Shown here in pieces: positions 1 through 6,883 of a stretch of 22,870 nt of DNA. The translations under genes were made by a program, and so were the position numbers. The notes beneath the pieces were generated by a model that worked only from the letters and a program-made list of their open reading frames with translations, was not told the origin of the DNA and made no database searches. Numbering within the stretch: position 1 is the first letter of the stretch; each line of letters starts with the position of its first letter. Where the stretch lies: NCBI GenBank assembly GCA_964512305.1, contig CAZEIW010000098.1, forward strand, positions 1 through 22,870. Direction: 5' to 3'. The stretch comes from CAZEIW01 sp964512305. Its GTDB lineage: Bacteria > Pseudomonadota > Gammaproteobacteria > Burkholderiales > Burkholderiaceae_F.

Positions 1-227
1 GCGTTGATTCAGGGCAACGCCAAAAGCGTCCCGGAACGAGCCCGGTGATGACGTTGATTCAGGGCAACGCCAATAGCAGTGTCATGGCCGGGCGCGTCCC
101 GGCCATCCACGTCGGCGTGAGACGAAGCGCTTCAAGCCATCACCGACCCTCGGGGCGGGCCCCTGAGGGCATGCGTGGATCCCCGGGGACGAGCCCGGCG
201 ATGACGCCGATTCATGGCAACGCCGAG
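1..227. repeat. Intergenic direct repeats with an embedded inverted repeat
   Basis: A 22-base unit beginning cgttgattcagggc occurs at 2-23 and again at 52-73, so the period is 50. A longer, slightly diverged version of 33-73 (ggaacgagcccggtgatgac plus the unit) recurs at about 187-227. Inside the block, 81-110 and the reverse complement of 174-204 match almost completely apart from one indel and a few substitutions, so the region can fold as a long stem. An inner GC hairpin lies at 147-169 (ccctcgggg opposite cccctgaggg). This resembles the dispersed palindromic intergenic repeats common in GC-rich proteobacteria. No open frame here looks like a protein. The copy at position 1 probably continues beyond the window. 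Confidence 0.7.
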
Positions 228-241
228 GCCGTCTCCGATTG

Positions 242-646
242 CTAGCGATAATGAAGGTCGCTCTTGACGATAACCTCGGCATCGTTCAAACCGAAGGCCG
301 ATTTGAGGGCATCGATGATGTCGGGTTTCAGCAGCCTCCGATCCGCGTACAGGACAAACCGCTTCGTGAGCGTCTCGTAGACGACTCGGCCCCGCGGCCA
401 CTGGTCGTACTCGGTCGACGCGATGCAATCCGGATAGCCGAGGGCTTCTGATTGTGCTTTGCCTAGCGCCTGCCACTCCTGCCAGCGGTCGTAGTGGCCA
501 GCAGCATGCGTGATGCAATCGCCGTAAGGCTCAGCTTCGTACAGCGTCGAGCGGTCGATCACGAGAACGCCATTCACGCCCCAGAAAATCCCGACGGAGG
601 CTTTCGTTGGAGCGAGCGCTGCACTAGGGGCGATGGCGATTGTCAC
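242..646 (-). CDS. Conserved-looking hypothetical protein, 134 residues
   Basis: Function is not recognised. The protein looks real because the composition is that of a folded soluble protein: aromatic and charged residues are spread evenly, with segments such as IFWGVNG, EPYGDC, WPRGRVVY and RFVLYADRRL, and a C-terminal SDLHYR. No signal peptide or membrane segment is clear. The only in-frame start is GTG at 646, with no convincing Shine-Dalgarno sequence, and the first ~17 residues (alanine- and proline-rich) look unlike the rest, so the true N-terminus is uncertain. By eye the gene is near 55 % GC against about 70 % for its neighbours, and its 3' end abuts the repeat block at 1-227; both suggest acquisition by transfer. 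It lies 94 bases downstream of the kinase-USP gene on the same strand and could share its transcript. Confidence 0.6.
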   Translation of the reverse strand: MTIAIAPSAALAPTKASVGIFWGVNGVLVIDRSTLYEAEPYGDCITHAAGHYDRWQEWQALGKAQSEALGYPDCIASTEYDQWPRGRVVYETLTKRFVLYADRRLLKPDIIDALKSAFGLNDAEVIVKSDLHYR

Positions 647-740
647 GATGGTGCCAACGCTTCGGTTCGTGCGGCCGCTCTATGCGCTGTGAATCTAGGC
701 GGACCCACGTCAGCGCAAGACGAAGCGCCCGCAGCTTCGA

Positions 741-2165
741 CTAACCCACCGCGGAGCCCTCGGCCCGCAGCCGCTCCTCCGGCGTCACCTTGACGACCGT
801 CACCGTGCACCCCGCGCGCGCGACCACGTCCGCGGAAACGCTGCCGAGGTAGCGGCGCAGCGCCGAGGCACCGCGCGATCCGATCACGATGTGATCGACG
901 CCATTTTGCCGCGCATAGTCGATGATCGCGGCCGCGGGATCGGGCGACTCGAGCACGTGGAACGTGACGCGCTGCGGCGGCAGGCCCAGCGGGCGGGCCC
1001 AGTGCTGCAGCTCGACCAGCCGCTGGACGTGCAGGTTGCGTCCGGCCTCGTCGGTTGGATTGTCGATCGCGATCCGATTGGTCTTCAGGATCGACACGCA
1101 GGCCAGGCGCGCTTCGGGCTCGGTCAGCAGCACGCGGCGCGCCGCGGTTCGCAAAGCGTCGGCGAGCGCCTCCCATTGCTGCGACAGGTCGACCGCCGCC
1201 ACCACGATCGGCGCCCGGTTCAGCTGCTGCGCGATCGAGCGCCGCACCGGCCGGGCCGCGACCGAGCTCAGCCAGCGCCGCATCCGCAGCCAGGGCGATT
1301 CCTCGTCGGTGATGTCGGCGCGCGCGGTCAGCGAGACCGCGCCGGGGTGGGTCAGATCGAACGCGACCTGCGCCGCCGACGCAAAGCGGCGCTCGGGGTC
1401 GACTTCGAGACAGCGCAGGATGACCTCCTGCAGCCACGGCGGGCAGCCCGGCACGTGCGCGCGCGGCGCCTTGGGCTCGTAGTAAAGACGCCGGCGCAGA
1501 CCCCGCACCGTGGTCGGCGCCCCGAACGGCCGCTGTCCGGTCGAAAGGTGGTACAGCACGACGCCGAGCGCGAAGATGTCGCTGCGCGCGTCGTTCCGGT
1601 TGTGCAGCACCTGCTCGGGCGAGATGTAAGGGCCGGTACCCAACGGCAGGCGGAACTCCTCCGCCAGCAGATCGGGCAGGCGGTCGTGCCGCGCCAGCCC
1701 GTAGTCGATCAGCACGGCTTCGCCTCCGGCGCGGAACATGATGTTGCTCGGCTTGATGTCGTGGTGGATCACGTGCTGCAGGTGCAGCTGGTGCAGCGCC
1801 TCGGCCACGCGCGCGCCGATCGCGGCAACCTCGGCCGCGGCCAGCGGCGCCTGGTCAAGACGGGGGCGCAGCGACGGGCCATCGAGCAGCTCCATCACGA
1901 TGTACGGCTCGCTGTCGAAGCCGCCGCTGGCGATGAAACGCGGGACATGCGGGCCGCGCAGCAGCGGCATGATCATCTGCTCCACCTCGAAGCCGACGAT
2001 CGCCGCCGGATCGTCGCCGATCGTGGGGATCTTCATCAGGGCCGGCTGCGCCAGATCGCCGCGCGTCACACGCCAAAGGGTCGCCATGCCGCCGCGATGC
2101 AGCCGCTCCTGCAGGACGAAGCCGTCGATCTCGACGCCGGGCGCCAGTCGCGCGGCGTCGCTCAT
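741..2165 (-). CDS. Ser/Thr protein kinase with C-terminal universal stress protein (USP) domain
   Basis: A 474-residue fusion. Residues about 15-270 form a Hanks-type kinase: a variant glycine loop at 22-31 (LHRGGMATLW, first and last consensus glycines replaced), ATP lysine K45, catalytic loop HHDIKPSN at 134-141 with D136, metal-binding DYG at 154-156, TGPYISPE at 177-184 in place of APE, and SDIFALG at 195-201. Residues about 318-461 form a UspA-like nucleotide-binding domain, with GSRG at 429-432 and the downstream glycine/serine expected for ATP-binding USPs. No transmembrane segment is seen, so it is probably cytoplasmic. ATG 2165 is preceded by GAGGG six bases upstream. The metallophosphoesterase gene ends 36 bases before, so the two are probably co-transcribed. 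The catalytic-loop arginine is replaced by histidine (non-RD type), which suggests activity not controlled by activation-loop phosphorylation. The substrate is unknown. Confidence 0.9.
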   Translation of the reverse strand: MSDAARLAPGVEIDGFVLQERLHRGGMATLWRVTRGDLAQPALMKIPTIGDDPAAIVGFEVEQMIMPLLRGPHVPRFIASGGFDSEPYIVMELLDGPSLRPRLDQAPLAAAEVAAIGARVAEALHQLHLQHVIHHDIKPSNIMFRAGGEAVLIDYGLARHDRLPDLLAEEFRLPLGTGPYISPEQVLHNRNDARSDIFALGVVLYHLSTGQRPFGAPTTVRGLRRRLYYEPKAPRAHVPGCPPWLQEVILRCLEVDPERRFASAAQVAFDLTHPGAVSLTARADITDEESPWLRMRRWLSSVAARPVRRSIAQQLNRAPIVVAAVDLSQQWEALADALRTAARRVLLTEPEARLACVSILKTNRIAIDNPTDEAGRNLHVQRLVELQHWARPLGLPPQRVTFHVLESPDPAAAIIDYARQNGVDHIVIGSRGASALRRYLGSVSADVVARAGCTVTVVKVTPEERLRAEGSAVG

Positions 2166-2201
2166 CGCGGACCCTCGCAGTCGCCGGTGGGGCTCGTGCC
2201 G

Positions 2202-2945
2202 TCAGCCGCCATGGATCAATTGCTGCGCCAGCCGTTCCGACAGCCCGGCCGCTCGAACCTTGCGCGCCGCGCTTTCGTGGTCGTAGGGCACCCGCCAGAA
2301 CGTCAGCAGGTTGCTGAGCGGATCGAAAGTCGCGTAGCACGCCGACGGGTCGCCGTCGCGCGGCTGGCCGACCGAGCCCGGCAGCGCCAGCCAGCGGCGC
2401 GAGGCCGACAGCGGGATCGGGCTGCCAGGCACCGGACTGAACGACTCGACGCGCTGGGTCAGGCCCATGTGGTACAGCATCGGAACGTGCATGTGCCCGC
2501 AGAACGTGATGCGCGCGCGCGCCACGCGCAAGCTGCGCCCGGCCTCCATCGGCCCCGCGACGTACTCGAAATCCTGCGGCGCCCAGGCGTTGGCATGCAC
2601 GTACAGGCAGGGGCCGTCCTCCGCCGTCAGCGGCAGTCCGCCCAGGAATTCCACCTGCGCCGGGCTCAGGCGCTCGCGCGACCATTCGATGCTGTGGCGC
2701 GCGTCGGCGTTGAGCCGGTCGCGCAGCCGGCCGGCCGCCGCGGCGTCATGGTTGCCTTGCAAGGCAATCGCGCCGCGCTGCCGGTACTCGATCACGCGCT
2801 CGACCGCCCACGCCGGATCGGCGCCATACCCTACGTAGTCCCCGAGGAACACGTATTCGTCGACGCCGTGCTGATCGGCGTGCGCCAGACACGCCTCGAA
2901 CGCCTCGCGGTTCGAGTGTATGTCGGTCATCAGGGCGATCGTCAT
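2202..2945 (-). CDS. Calcineurin-like metallophosphoesterase (Metallophos_2 type)
   Basis: About 247 residues with the full set of two-metal phosphoesterase motifs in order: DIHSN near the N-terminus, GDYVGYG, GNHD, a histidine in YVHAN, and GHMH. This is the YfcE/ApaH-like superfamily, which hydrolyses phosphodiesters or phosphomonoesters; the substrate cannot be read from sequence. It is cytoplasmic, with no signal or membrane segment. ATG 2945 is chosen because the protein then starts MTIALMTDIHSN as is usual in the family; an in-frame GTG at 2960 would add five residues. Neither has a strong ribosome site. It is the first gene of the leftward unit leading into the kinase-USP gene, so it may act on the same phosphorylated or nucleotide signal, which is inference. 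Confidence 0.88.
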   Translation of the reverse strand: MTIALMTDIHSNREAFEACLAHADQHGVDEYVFLGDYVGYGADPAWAVERVIEYRQRGAIALQGNHDAAAAGRLRDRLNADARHSIEWSRERLSPAQVEFLGGLPLTAEDGPCLYVHANAWAPQDFEYVAGPMEAGRSLRVARARITFCGHMHVPMLYHMGLTQRVESFSPVPGSPIPLSASRRWLALPGSVGQPRDGDPSACYATFDPLSNLLTFWRVPYDHESAARKVRAAGLSERLAQQLIHGG

Positions 2946-2974
2946 TGCGCACTCGGCCACCGCGGGAGCGGACC

Positions 2975-2991
2975 ATCGATTAATGTTCGAT
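2975..2991. promoter_or_regulatory. Inverted repeat in the divergent promoter region
   Basis: ATCGA at 2975-2979 and TCGAT at 2987-2991 are separated by seven AT-rich bases, in an otherwise GC-rich gap between the leftward phosphoesterase and the rightward MASE1 kinase. The symmetry and AT content fit an operator or promoter element for either gene. No regulator is assigned. Confidence 0.3.
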
Positions 2992-3031
2992 TGATCGGGT
3001 ACGCGCGCCTCACGATGAGAAACCTGAGTAT

Positions 3032-4741
3032 ATGATAGGGTTTCAACCCAAGCGCCAACGCCCGACAGACCGCTCCAACGACATGCAGGTCGCCGAAACT
3101 CGCGTGTCGCCGACGGGAGGCCGGCGCGTGGGCCTGGGCGCCGCGTTCCTTCTCGCGTATCTGTGCGTGGACTACCTCACGCACCACTACGCGCAGGCGC
3201 CCTTCGATGCGGCGCCGTGGAACCCGCGCCCCGCGCTCGTCATCGCGCTGATCGCCTTCGGCGGGCCATCGTTCATTCCCGTCGCGCTGCTCGCGGTGTT
3301 CGGCGCCCGGCTGCTGCTGCGCGGCGACGATCCGACGCCTACCCTGCTGCTGTCGTTCGCGGTGCTGGCCGCGGTGCAATGCGCGGCCGGGCTGGCCGTG
3401 CGCCGCTTCACCCGCTGGCTGGGCCTCGAGGTCACGCTGCGCGACGTCTCGATCCTGGTTGCGGTGGCCCTGGCCGCTGCGTGCGTGGCGGCGGTCGATC
3501 GCCCGCTCGCGATGCTCGCCTCCGGGCGAGTGGCGAGCGGCGACCTTCCGGCGGCCATGCTTCGGATCCTGATCGGCAACGTCCTGGGCACGCTGGTGCT
3601 GATGCCGCTGCTGCTGCAACTCGCGGCGGGTGCATGGCCTCGCCTGCTCGAGGGCACGAGCCGCCGGATCGTGCTGCGCGACACCGCGCTTTTCGTCGCG
3701 GCGCTGGCGGTGCTGCTGCGGCTCGTGTTCGGCTTCGATCCGATCACCGAGTTCGAGATGTCGTACCTGCTGTTCCTGCCGATGATCGTGGTTGCGATCC
3801 GCTACGGCCTGTTCGGCGTCGCGGCGACGCTGCCGATGGTGCAGGTCGGCGCGCTCGCGGCGCTGGTGCTGCTTGGAACGCGCAGCACGACGCTGTTCGA
3901 GTTCCAGATGCTGATGCTGACCGTCGCGATCACGTCGCTCTACCTGGGCACCCTGTCCGACGAGCGCCAGCGGTCGGCGCGGCGCGTCGTCGCGCACGAG
4001 CAGCGCCTGCGCGAGCAGGGGCTCGCGCTTGGCGAGGCCCAGCGCAGCGCGGGGGCGGCCGAGCTGGCGGCCGCTCTCGCGCACGACCTGAGCCAGCCGC
4101 TGTCGGCGATCGGGACGTATTCGCGCGCCTGCAGCGTGCTGGCCGAGCGCGGCGAACCCGAGCGCGCCACGCTGCTGCAGACGCTCGAGCGGATCGCCCA
4201 GGAAAGCGCCCGTGCAGGCCAGTACGTGCGGCGCATGCGCGATTTCTTCCGCAGTGGCGTCATGCACGAGGAACGGATCGAGGTCGCCGCGCTGGTCGAC
4301 AGCGTGCACGCCCACGTGCACGACCGGATGGTCCGCGCACGCATCGAATGGCGAGCCGAGATCGAGCCGGGTGTGCCCGCGCTGCGCGCGGACGCCGTGC
4401 AACTGGCGGCGGTGCTGACCAACCTGCTCGGCAACGCCTGCGAGGCGTTGGCCGGGCTGAACGGCGCGCGCGCGATCTGCGTGCGCGTGCGCCAGGTCGC
4501 GGCCAACCCCGCGGCGCCGGGCGCGCCGCCGATGGTGCGGATCACCGTGGAGGACAACGGGCCCGGCGTGCCCGCGGAGGTGCGCGAGCGCCTGTTTACG
4601 CCGCTGGCGACGAGCAAGCCGCACGGCATGGGGCTCGGGCTCGCGCTGTCGCGCTCGATCGCGGAGCGGCAGGGCGGGCGGCTGTGGTTCGACAGCACTG
4701 CGGAGAAGACGACGTTCTGCCTGGACGTGCCGCGGTACTGA
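3032..4741 (+). CDS. MASE1-type membrane sensor histidine kinase
   Basis: 569 residues. Residues about 30-310 contain seven to eight hydrophobic segments resembling the MASE1 integral-membrane sensor domain (for example the NPRPALVIALIAFGG stretch near 64-78). A short helical linker follows, then a kinase core: H-box ALAHDLSQPLSAIG with phospho-acceptor H351, N-box NLLGNACEA (464-472, N468), DNGPG at 508-512, and GMGLGLALS at 532-540. The H-box is of the FixL/DctB-like type. No receiver or response regulator is adjacent, so its partner is encoded elsewhere. ATG 3032 is used; ATG 3083 (residue 18) is equally possible because neither has a clear ribosome site and the first 17 residues are not typical. 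The next gene starts 45 bases downstream, so this may be its transcriptional partner. The ligand sensed is unknown. Confidence 0.88.
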   Translation: MIGFQPKRQRPTDRSNDMQVAETRVSPTGGRRVGLGAAFLLAYLCVDYLTHHYAQAPFDAAPWNPRPALVIALIAFGGPSFIPVALLAVFGARLLLRGDDPTPTLLLSFAVLAAVQCAAGLAVRRFTRWLGLEVTLRDVSILVAVALAAACVAAVDRPLAMLASGRVASGDLPAAMLRILIGNVLGTLVLMPLLLQLAAGAWPRLLEGTSRRIVLRDTALFVAALAVLLRLVFGFDPITEFEMSYLLFLPMIVVAIRYGLFGVAATLPMVQVGALAALVLLGTRSTTLFEFQMLMLTVAITSLYLGTLSDERQRSARRVVAHEQRLREQGLALGEAQRSAGAAELAAALAHDLSQPLSAIGTYSRACSVLAERGEPERATLLQTLERIAQESARAGQYVRRMRDFFRSGVMHEERIEVAALVDSVHAHVHDRMVRARIEWRAEIEPGVPALRADAVQLAAVLTNLLGNACEALAGLNGARAICVRVRQVAANPAAPGAPPMVRITVEDNGPGVPAEVRERLFTPLATSKPHGMGLGLALSRSIAERQGGRLWFDSTAEKTTFCLDVPRY

Positions 4742-4775
4742 TCCCGGCAGGGTCGCACGACGCCGCGCTTGCGGC

Positions 4776-4789
4776 AGGAGATTGTCTTG
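4776..4789 (+). promoter_or_regulatory. Ribosome binding site deciding a TTG start
   Basis: AGGAG at 4776-4780 stands six bases before TTG 4787. This favours TTG 4787 over the in-frame TTG 4769, which has no such site. Confidence 0.65.
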
Positions 4790-6529
4790 GCGACCTTCGC
4801 TCATGGTGGGGACCGCGTCGCTGCGACGCTCCAGGCTCGCGGCGTGCGGGTCCTCTTCACCCTTTGCGGCGGCCACATCTCGCCGATCCTGACCGCTTGC
4901 AAGACACGAGGCATCCGGATCGTCGACGTGCGCGACGAGGCGACAGCGCTGTTCGCCGCCGATGCCGTGGCGCGCCTGACCGGCGTTCCCGGCGTGGCGG
5001 CGGTCACCGCCGGCCCGGGCCTGACCAACACGATCACCGCGCTGAAGAACGCGCAACTCGCGCAGTCGCCGGTCGTGCTGCTGGGCGGCGCGGCGCCGAC
5101 GGCGCTGCAGGGACGCGGTGCGCTGCAGGACATCGACCAGCGCCGGCTGGTCGCGCCCCACGTCAAGCGGGTGTTCCGGGTACGGCGCGTCGCGGATCTG
5201 GGCTTGGCGGTCGAGCAGGCGTTCGCGCTGGCCCGCGACGGCGTGCCGGGCCCCGTGTTCGTCGAGTGCCCGGTCGATCTGCTCTATGACGAAGCAAGCG
5301 TCCGGAAGTGGTACGCGGATGCGGCCGGCACGGGCGGCTCGATCGCGGGCTGGCTGCTGCGGTTCTACCTGCAGCGGCACGTCGCGAAGATGTTCTCCGG
5401 CAGCGCCGCGGCGGGTGTGCCGCGCCTGGACGAAGCTTCCGTACCGACACCGCCGGACTCGTCGATCGAGGCCGCGGCCAAGGCCATCGCTCGCGCCGAG
5501 CGGCCGGTCATGGTCATCGGCAGCCAGGCGTTGGCTGTCGCGGGTACGGCGTCGGAGCTCGCTGCCGCGGTTTCGCATCTGGGCGTCCCCGCGTATCTGT
5601 CGGGCATGGCGCGGGGACTGCTCGGCCGCAACCATGTCCTGCAAATGCGCCATCAACGGCGCCAGGCTCTTCGCGAGTCGGACTGCGTGGTGCTGGCCGG
5701 CACGCCGTGCGACTTCCGCCTCGACTATGGCCGCCACGTGCGCCGCGGCGCGACGTTGATCGCGGCCAATCGGAGCCGCGCCGAGGCCCGGCTGAATCGC
5801 AGGCCGGACATCACCGCGATCGGCGACGCCGGGGCCTTCATCGGGCGGCTCGCCCAGCGCGCCGGCGGGCAGGGCGCGCGCTGGGCCGGTTGGATCGAAC
5901 GCCTGCACGACCGCGAACGCGCGCGCGAGGCCGAGATCGACGGCACCGCGAGCGCGCGCGGGGATCTCGTCAATCCGGTCGCTCTGCTGCGCGCGCTCGA
6001 GTCGGCCGCCGGAACCGGCGCGATCTTCGTGGCCGACGGTGGAGACTTCGTCGCCACCGCGTCCTACATCGTGCACCCGCGCGGCCCCCTGTCGTGGCTG
6101 GATCCCGGCGTATTCGGCACGCTGGGTGTCGGCGCGGGTTTCGCGCTCGGCGCCGCCCTGTGCCGGCCGCAGTCGGAGGTGTGGATCCTGTTCGGCGACG
6201 GCGCCTGCGGCTACGGTCTCGCCGAGTTCGACACCTTCGTGCGCCATGGCATCCCGCTGATCGCCGTCGTCGGCAACGACGGCGGCTGGAGCCAGATCGC
6301 GCGCGAGCAGGTGAAAATGCTCGGCGACGACGTGGGTACCGTGCTGGCGCGCACTGCCTACCACGAGGTGGCGGCGGGCTTCGGCGCCGAGGGCATCCTC
6401 GTCAGGAGCGATGCCGAGCTTCCGGCGGTGCTTTCCCGTGCACGCGCGATCGCGGGGTCGGGGAAACCCGTGCTGGTCAACGTCTGGCTGGATCGCACCG
6501 ACTTCCGGGAGGGGTCGATCTCGATGTAG
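4787..6529 (+). CDS. Thiamine-diphosphate enzyme, ILVBL/HACL2-like 2-hydroxyacyl-CoA lyase
   Basis: About 580 residues with the three-domain fold of ThDP enzymes (numbered from the upstream TTG 4769; subtract 6 for the chosen start). The N-terminal domain has GGHISPIL (34-41), cofactor-activating E57 in VRDEATA, and TAGPGLTN. The middle domain has GSQAL and GMARGLLGRNH. The C-terminal ThDP/Mg motif runs from GDG at 476-478 to GND at 502-504. GGHISPIL, MARGLLGRNH, CDFRL-YGR, DGGDFV-TA, WLDPG-FGTLGVGAGFALGA and the terminal RTDFR-GSI match remembered human ILVBL almost word for word, including the WLLRFYLQRHVAKMF segment. ILVBL/HACL2 splits 2-hydroxyacyl-CoA into formyl-CoA and a shortened aldehyde (alpha-oxidation). 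The human N-terminal membrane anchor is absent. Database annotation as acetolactate synthase is likely but less apt. Probably cytoplasmic and possibly co-transcribed with the MASE1 kinase. Confidence 0.85.
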   Translation: MATFAHGGDRVAATLQARGVRVLFTLCGGHISPILTACKTRGIRIVDVRDEATALFAADAVARLTGVPGVAAVTAGPGLTNTITALKNAQLAQSPVVLLGGAAPTALQGRGALQDIDQRRLVAPHVKRVFRVRRVADLGLAVEQAFALARDGVPGPVFVECPVDLLYDEASVRKWYADAAGTGGSIAGWLLRFYLQRHVAKMFSGSAAAGVPRLDEASVPTPPDSSIEAAAKAIARAERPVMVIGSQALAVAGTASELAAAVSHLGVPAYLSGMARGLLGRNHVLQMRHQRRQALRESDCVVLAGTPCDFRLDYGRHVRRGATLIAANRSRAEARLNRRPDITAIGDAGAFIGRLAQRAGGQGARWAGWIERLHDRERAREAEIDGTASARGDLVNPVALLRALESAAGTGAIFVADGGDFVATASYIVHPRGPLSWLDPGVFGTLGVGAGFALGAALCRPQSEVWILFGDGACGYGLAEFDTFVRHGIPLIAVVGNDGGWSQIAREQVKMLGDDVGTVLARTAYHEVAAGFGAEGILVRSDAELPAVLSRARAIAGSGKPVLVNVWLDRTDFREGSISM

Positions 6530-6593
6530 TTGCCAGGTTTGTCGAATTCGAAGCGCCCCGTTCGACTATGTCAGGAAAGCAGCGGAGGCGCGG

Positions 6594-6773
6594 ATGCAGT
6601 TCCTAATTGAACAAGCGGCAGCGTGGCGGCGCATCGTGCAGGCGGTGGGACCGTACCTGCTGATCGAGATCTTCCTGCCGGGAGGCACGGTGCTCGCGCT
6701 GGCGCTCTTCGTCGTACGGCACCTTTGGCGCTTCGGTCCCCTCTCCCGCCGCGCGGGAGAGGGGCAGGGGTGA
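6594..6773 (+). CDS. Small single-span membrane protein, 59 residues, unknown function
   Basis: ATG 6594 follows GGAGG (6584-6588) with a five-base spacer, one of the better ribosome sites in the window. The product begins MQFLIEQAAAWRRIVQAVG and has one hydrophobic segment, about residues 21-44 (from YLLIEIFLPGG through LFVVRH), then a basic tail. The gene starts 64 bases after the lyase gene, so the two are probably co-transcribed. The last ~10 codons (SRRAGEGQG) and the TGA stop lie inside a REP-like hairpin, so the original C-terminus may have been replaced by repeat insertion. The family is not recognised. A role as a membrane partner of the lyase is speculation. Confidence 0.6.
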   Translation: MQFLIEQAAAWRRIVQAVGPYLLIEIFLPGGTVLALALFVVRHLWRFGPLSRRAGEGQG

Positions 6774-6778
6774 GGGTG
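6738..6778 (-). repeat. REP-like hairpin element, copy A
   Basis: Twelve-base perfect stem: cccctctcccgc (6738-6749) pairs with gcgggagagggg (6753-6764) around a three-base loop. It is followed by caggggtgagggtg. This is the reverse-orientation partner of copy B at 6817-6857, about 40 bases away; together they form an inverted pair of the REPIN type. The stop codon of the small membrane protein gene (6771-6773) lies in its tail. Confidence 0.75.
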
Positions 6779-6816
6779 CGAAGCGGAGCCTCGGCGGCGA
6801 CTCTCAGCCCCTCGTT

Positions 6817-6857
6817 TCCCTCACCCCCGGCCCCTCTCCCGCACGGCGGGAGAGGGG
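6817..6857 (+). repeat. REP-like hairpin element, copy B
   Basis: tccctcacccccgg leads into a twelve-base perfect stem, cccctctcccgc (6831-6842) with gcgggagagggg (6846-6857), loop acg. It has the same consensus as copy A (inverted) and the copy at 11521-11560. Confidence 0.75.
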
Positions 6858-6865
6858 AGTTTTAT
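6831..6865 (+). terminator. Probable Rho-independent terminator for the lyase/small-protein unit
   Basis: The copy B hairpin is followed directly by agttttat, and the tandem duplication repeats this to end in ttttattttt (6878-6887). A 12-bp GC stem with a following T-run on the + strand fits intrinsic termination of rightward transcription. Confidence 0.5.
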
Positions 6866-6883
6866 GGGAGAGGGGAGTTTTAT
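6848..6883. repeat. 18-bp perfect tandem duplication
   Basis: gggagaggggagttttat occurs at 6848-6865 and again immediately at 6866-6883. The first copy includes the right arm of the copy B hairpin. The second copy contains the TAA stop (6880-6882, minus strand) of the DUF349 gene. Confidence 0.85.

Noticed and set aside
1..230. CRISPR array
   Set aside because: The repeats are few, unevenly spaced and diverged, and there are no cas genes; the block is better explained as palindromic intergenic repeats.
891..3035. 714-codon frame opposite the kinase-USP and phosphoesterase genes
   Set aside because: It is a composition artefact of high GC third positions; no recognisable domain, while both opposite genes have complete motifs.
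3031..3036. TATGAT as a -10 promoter element for the MASE1 kinase
   Set aside because: No -35 match lies 16-18 bases upstream, and the hexamer overlaps the chosen start codon. It is kept only as a reason to consider ATG 3083.
2942..6364. Long antisense frame (about 1140 codons) across the MASE1 kinase and lyase genes
   Set aside because: It shows the same low-complexity Arg/Gln/Ala composition and covers two genes with clear domains on the other strand.
4787..6529. Acetolactate synthase (IlvB) as the function
   Set aside because: The motif pattern follows ILVBL/HACL2, and no ilvH/ilvN regulatory subunit or ilvC gene is adjacent.
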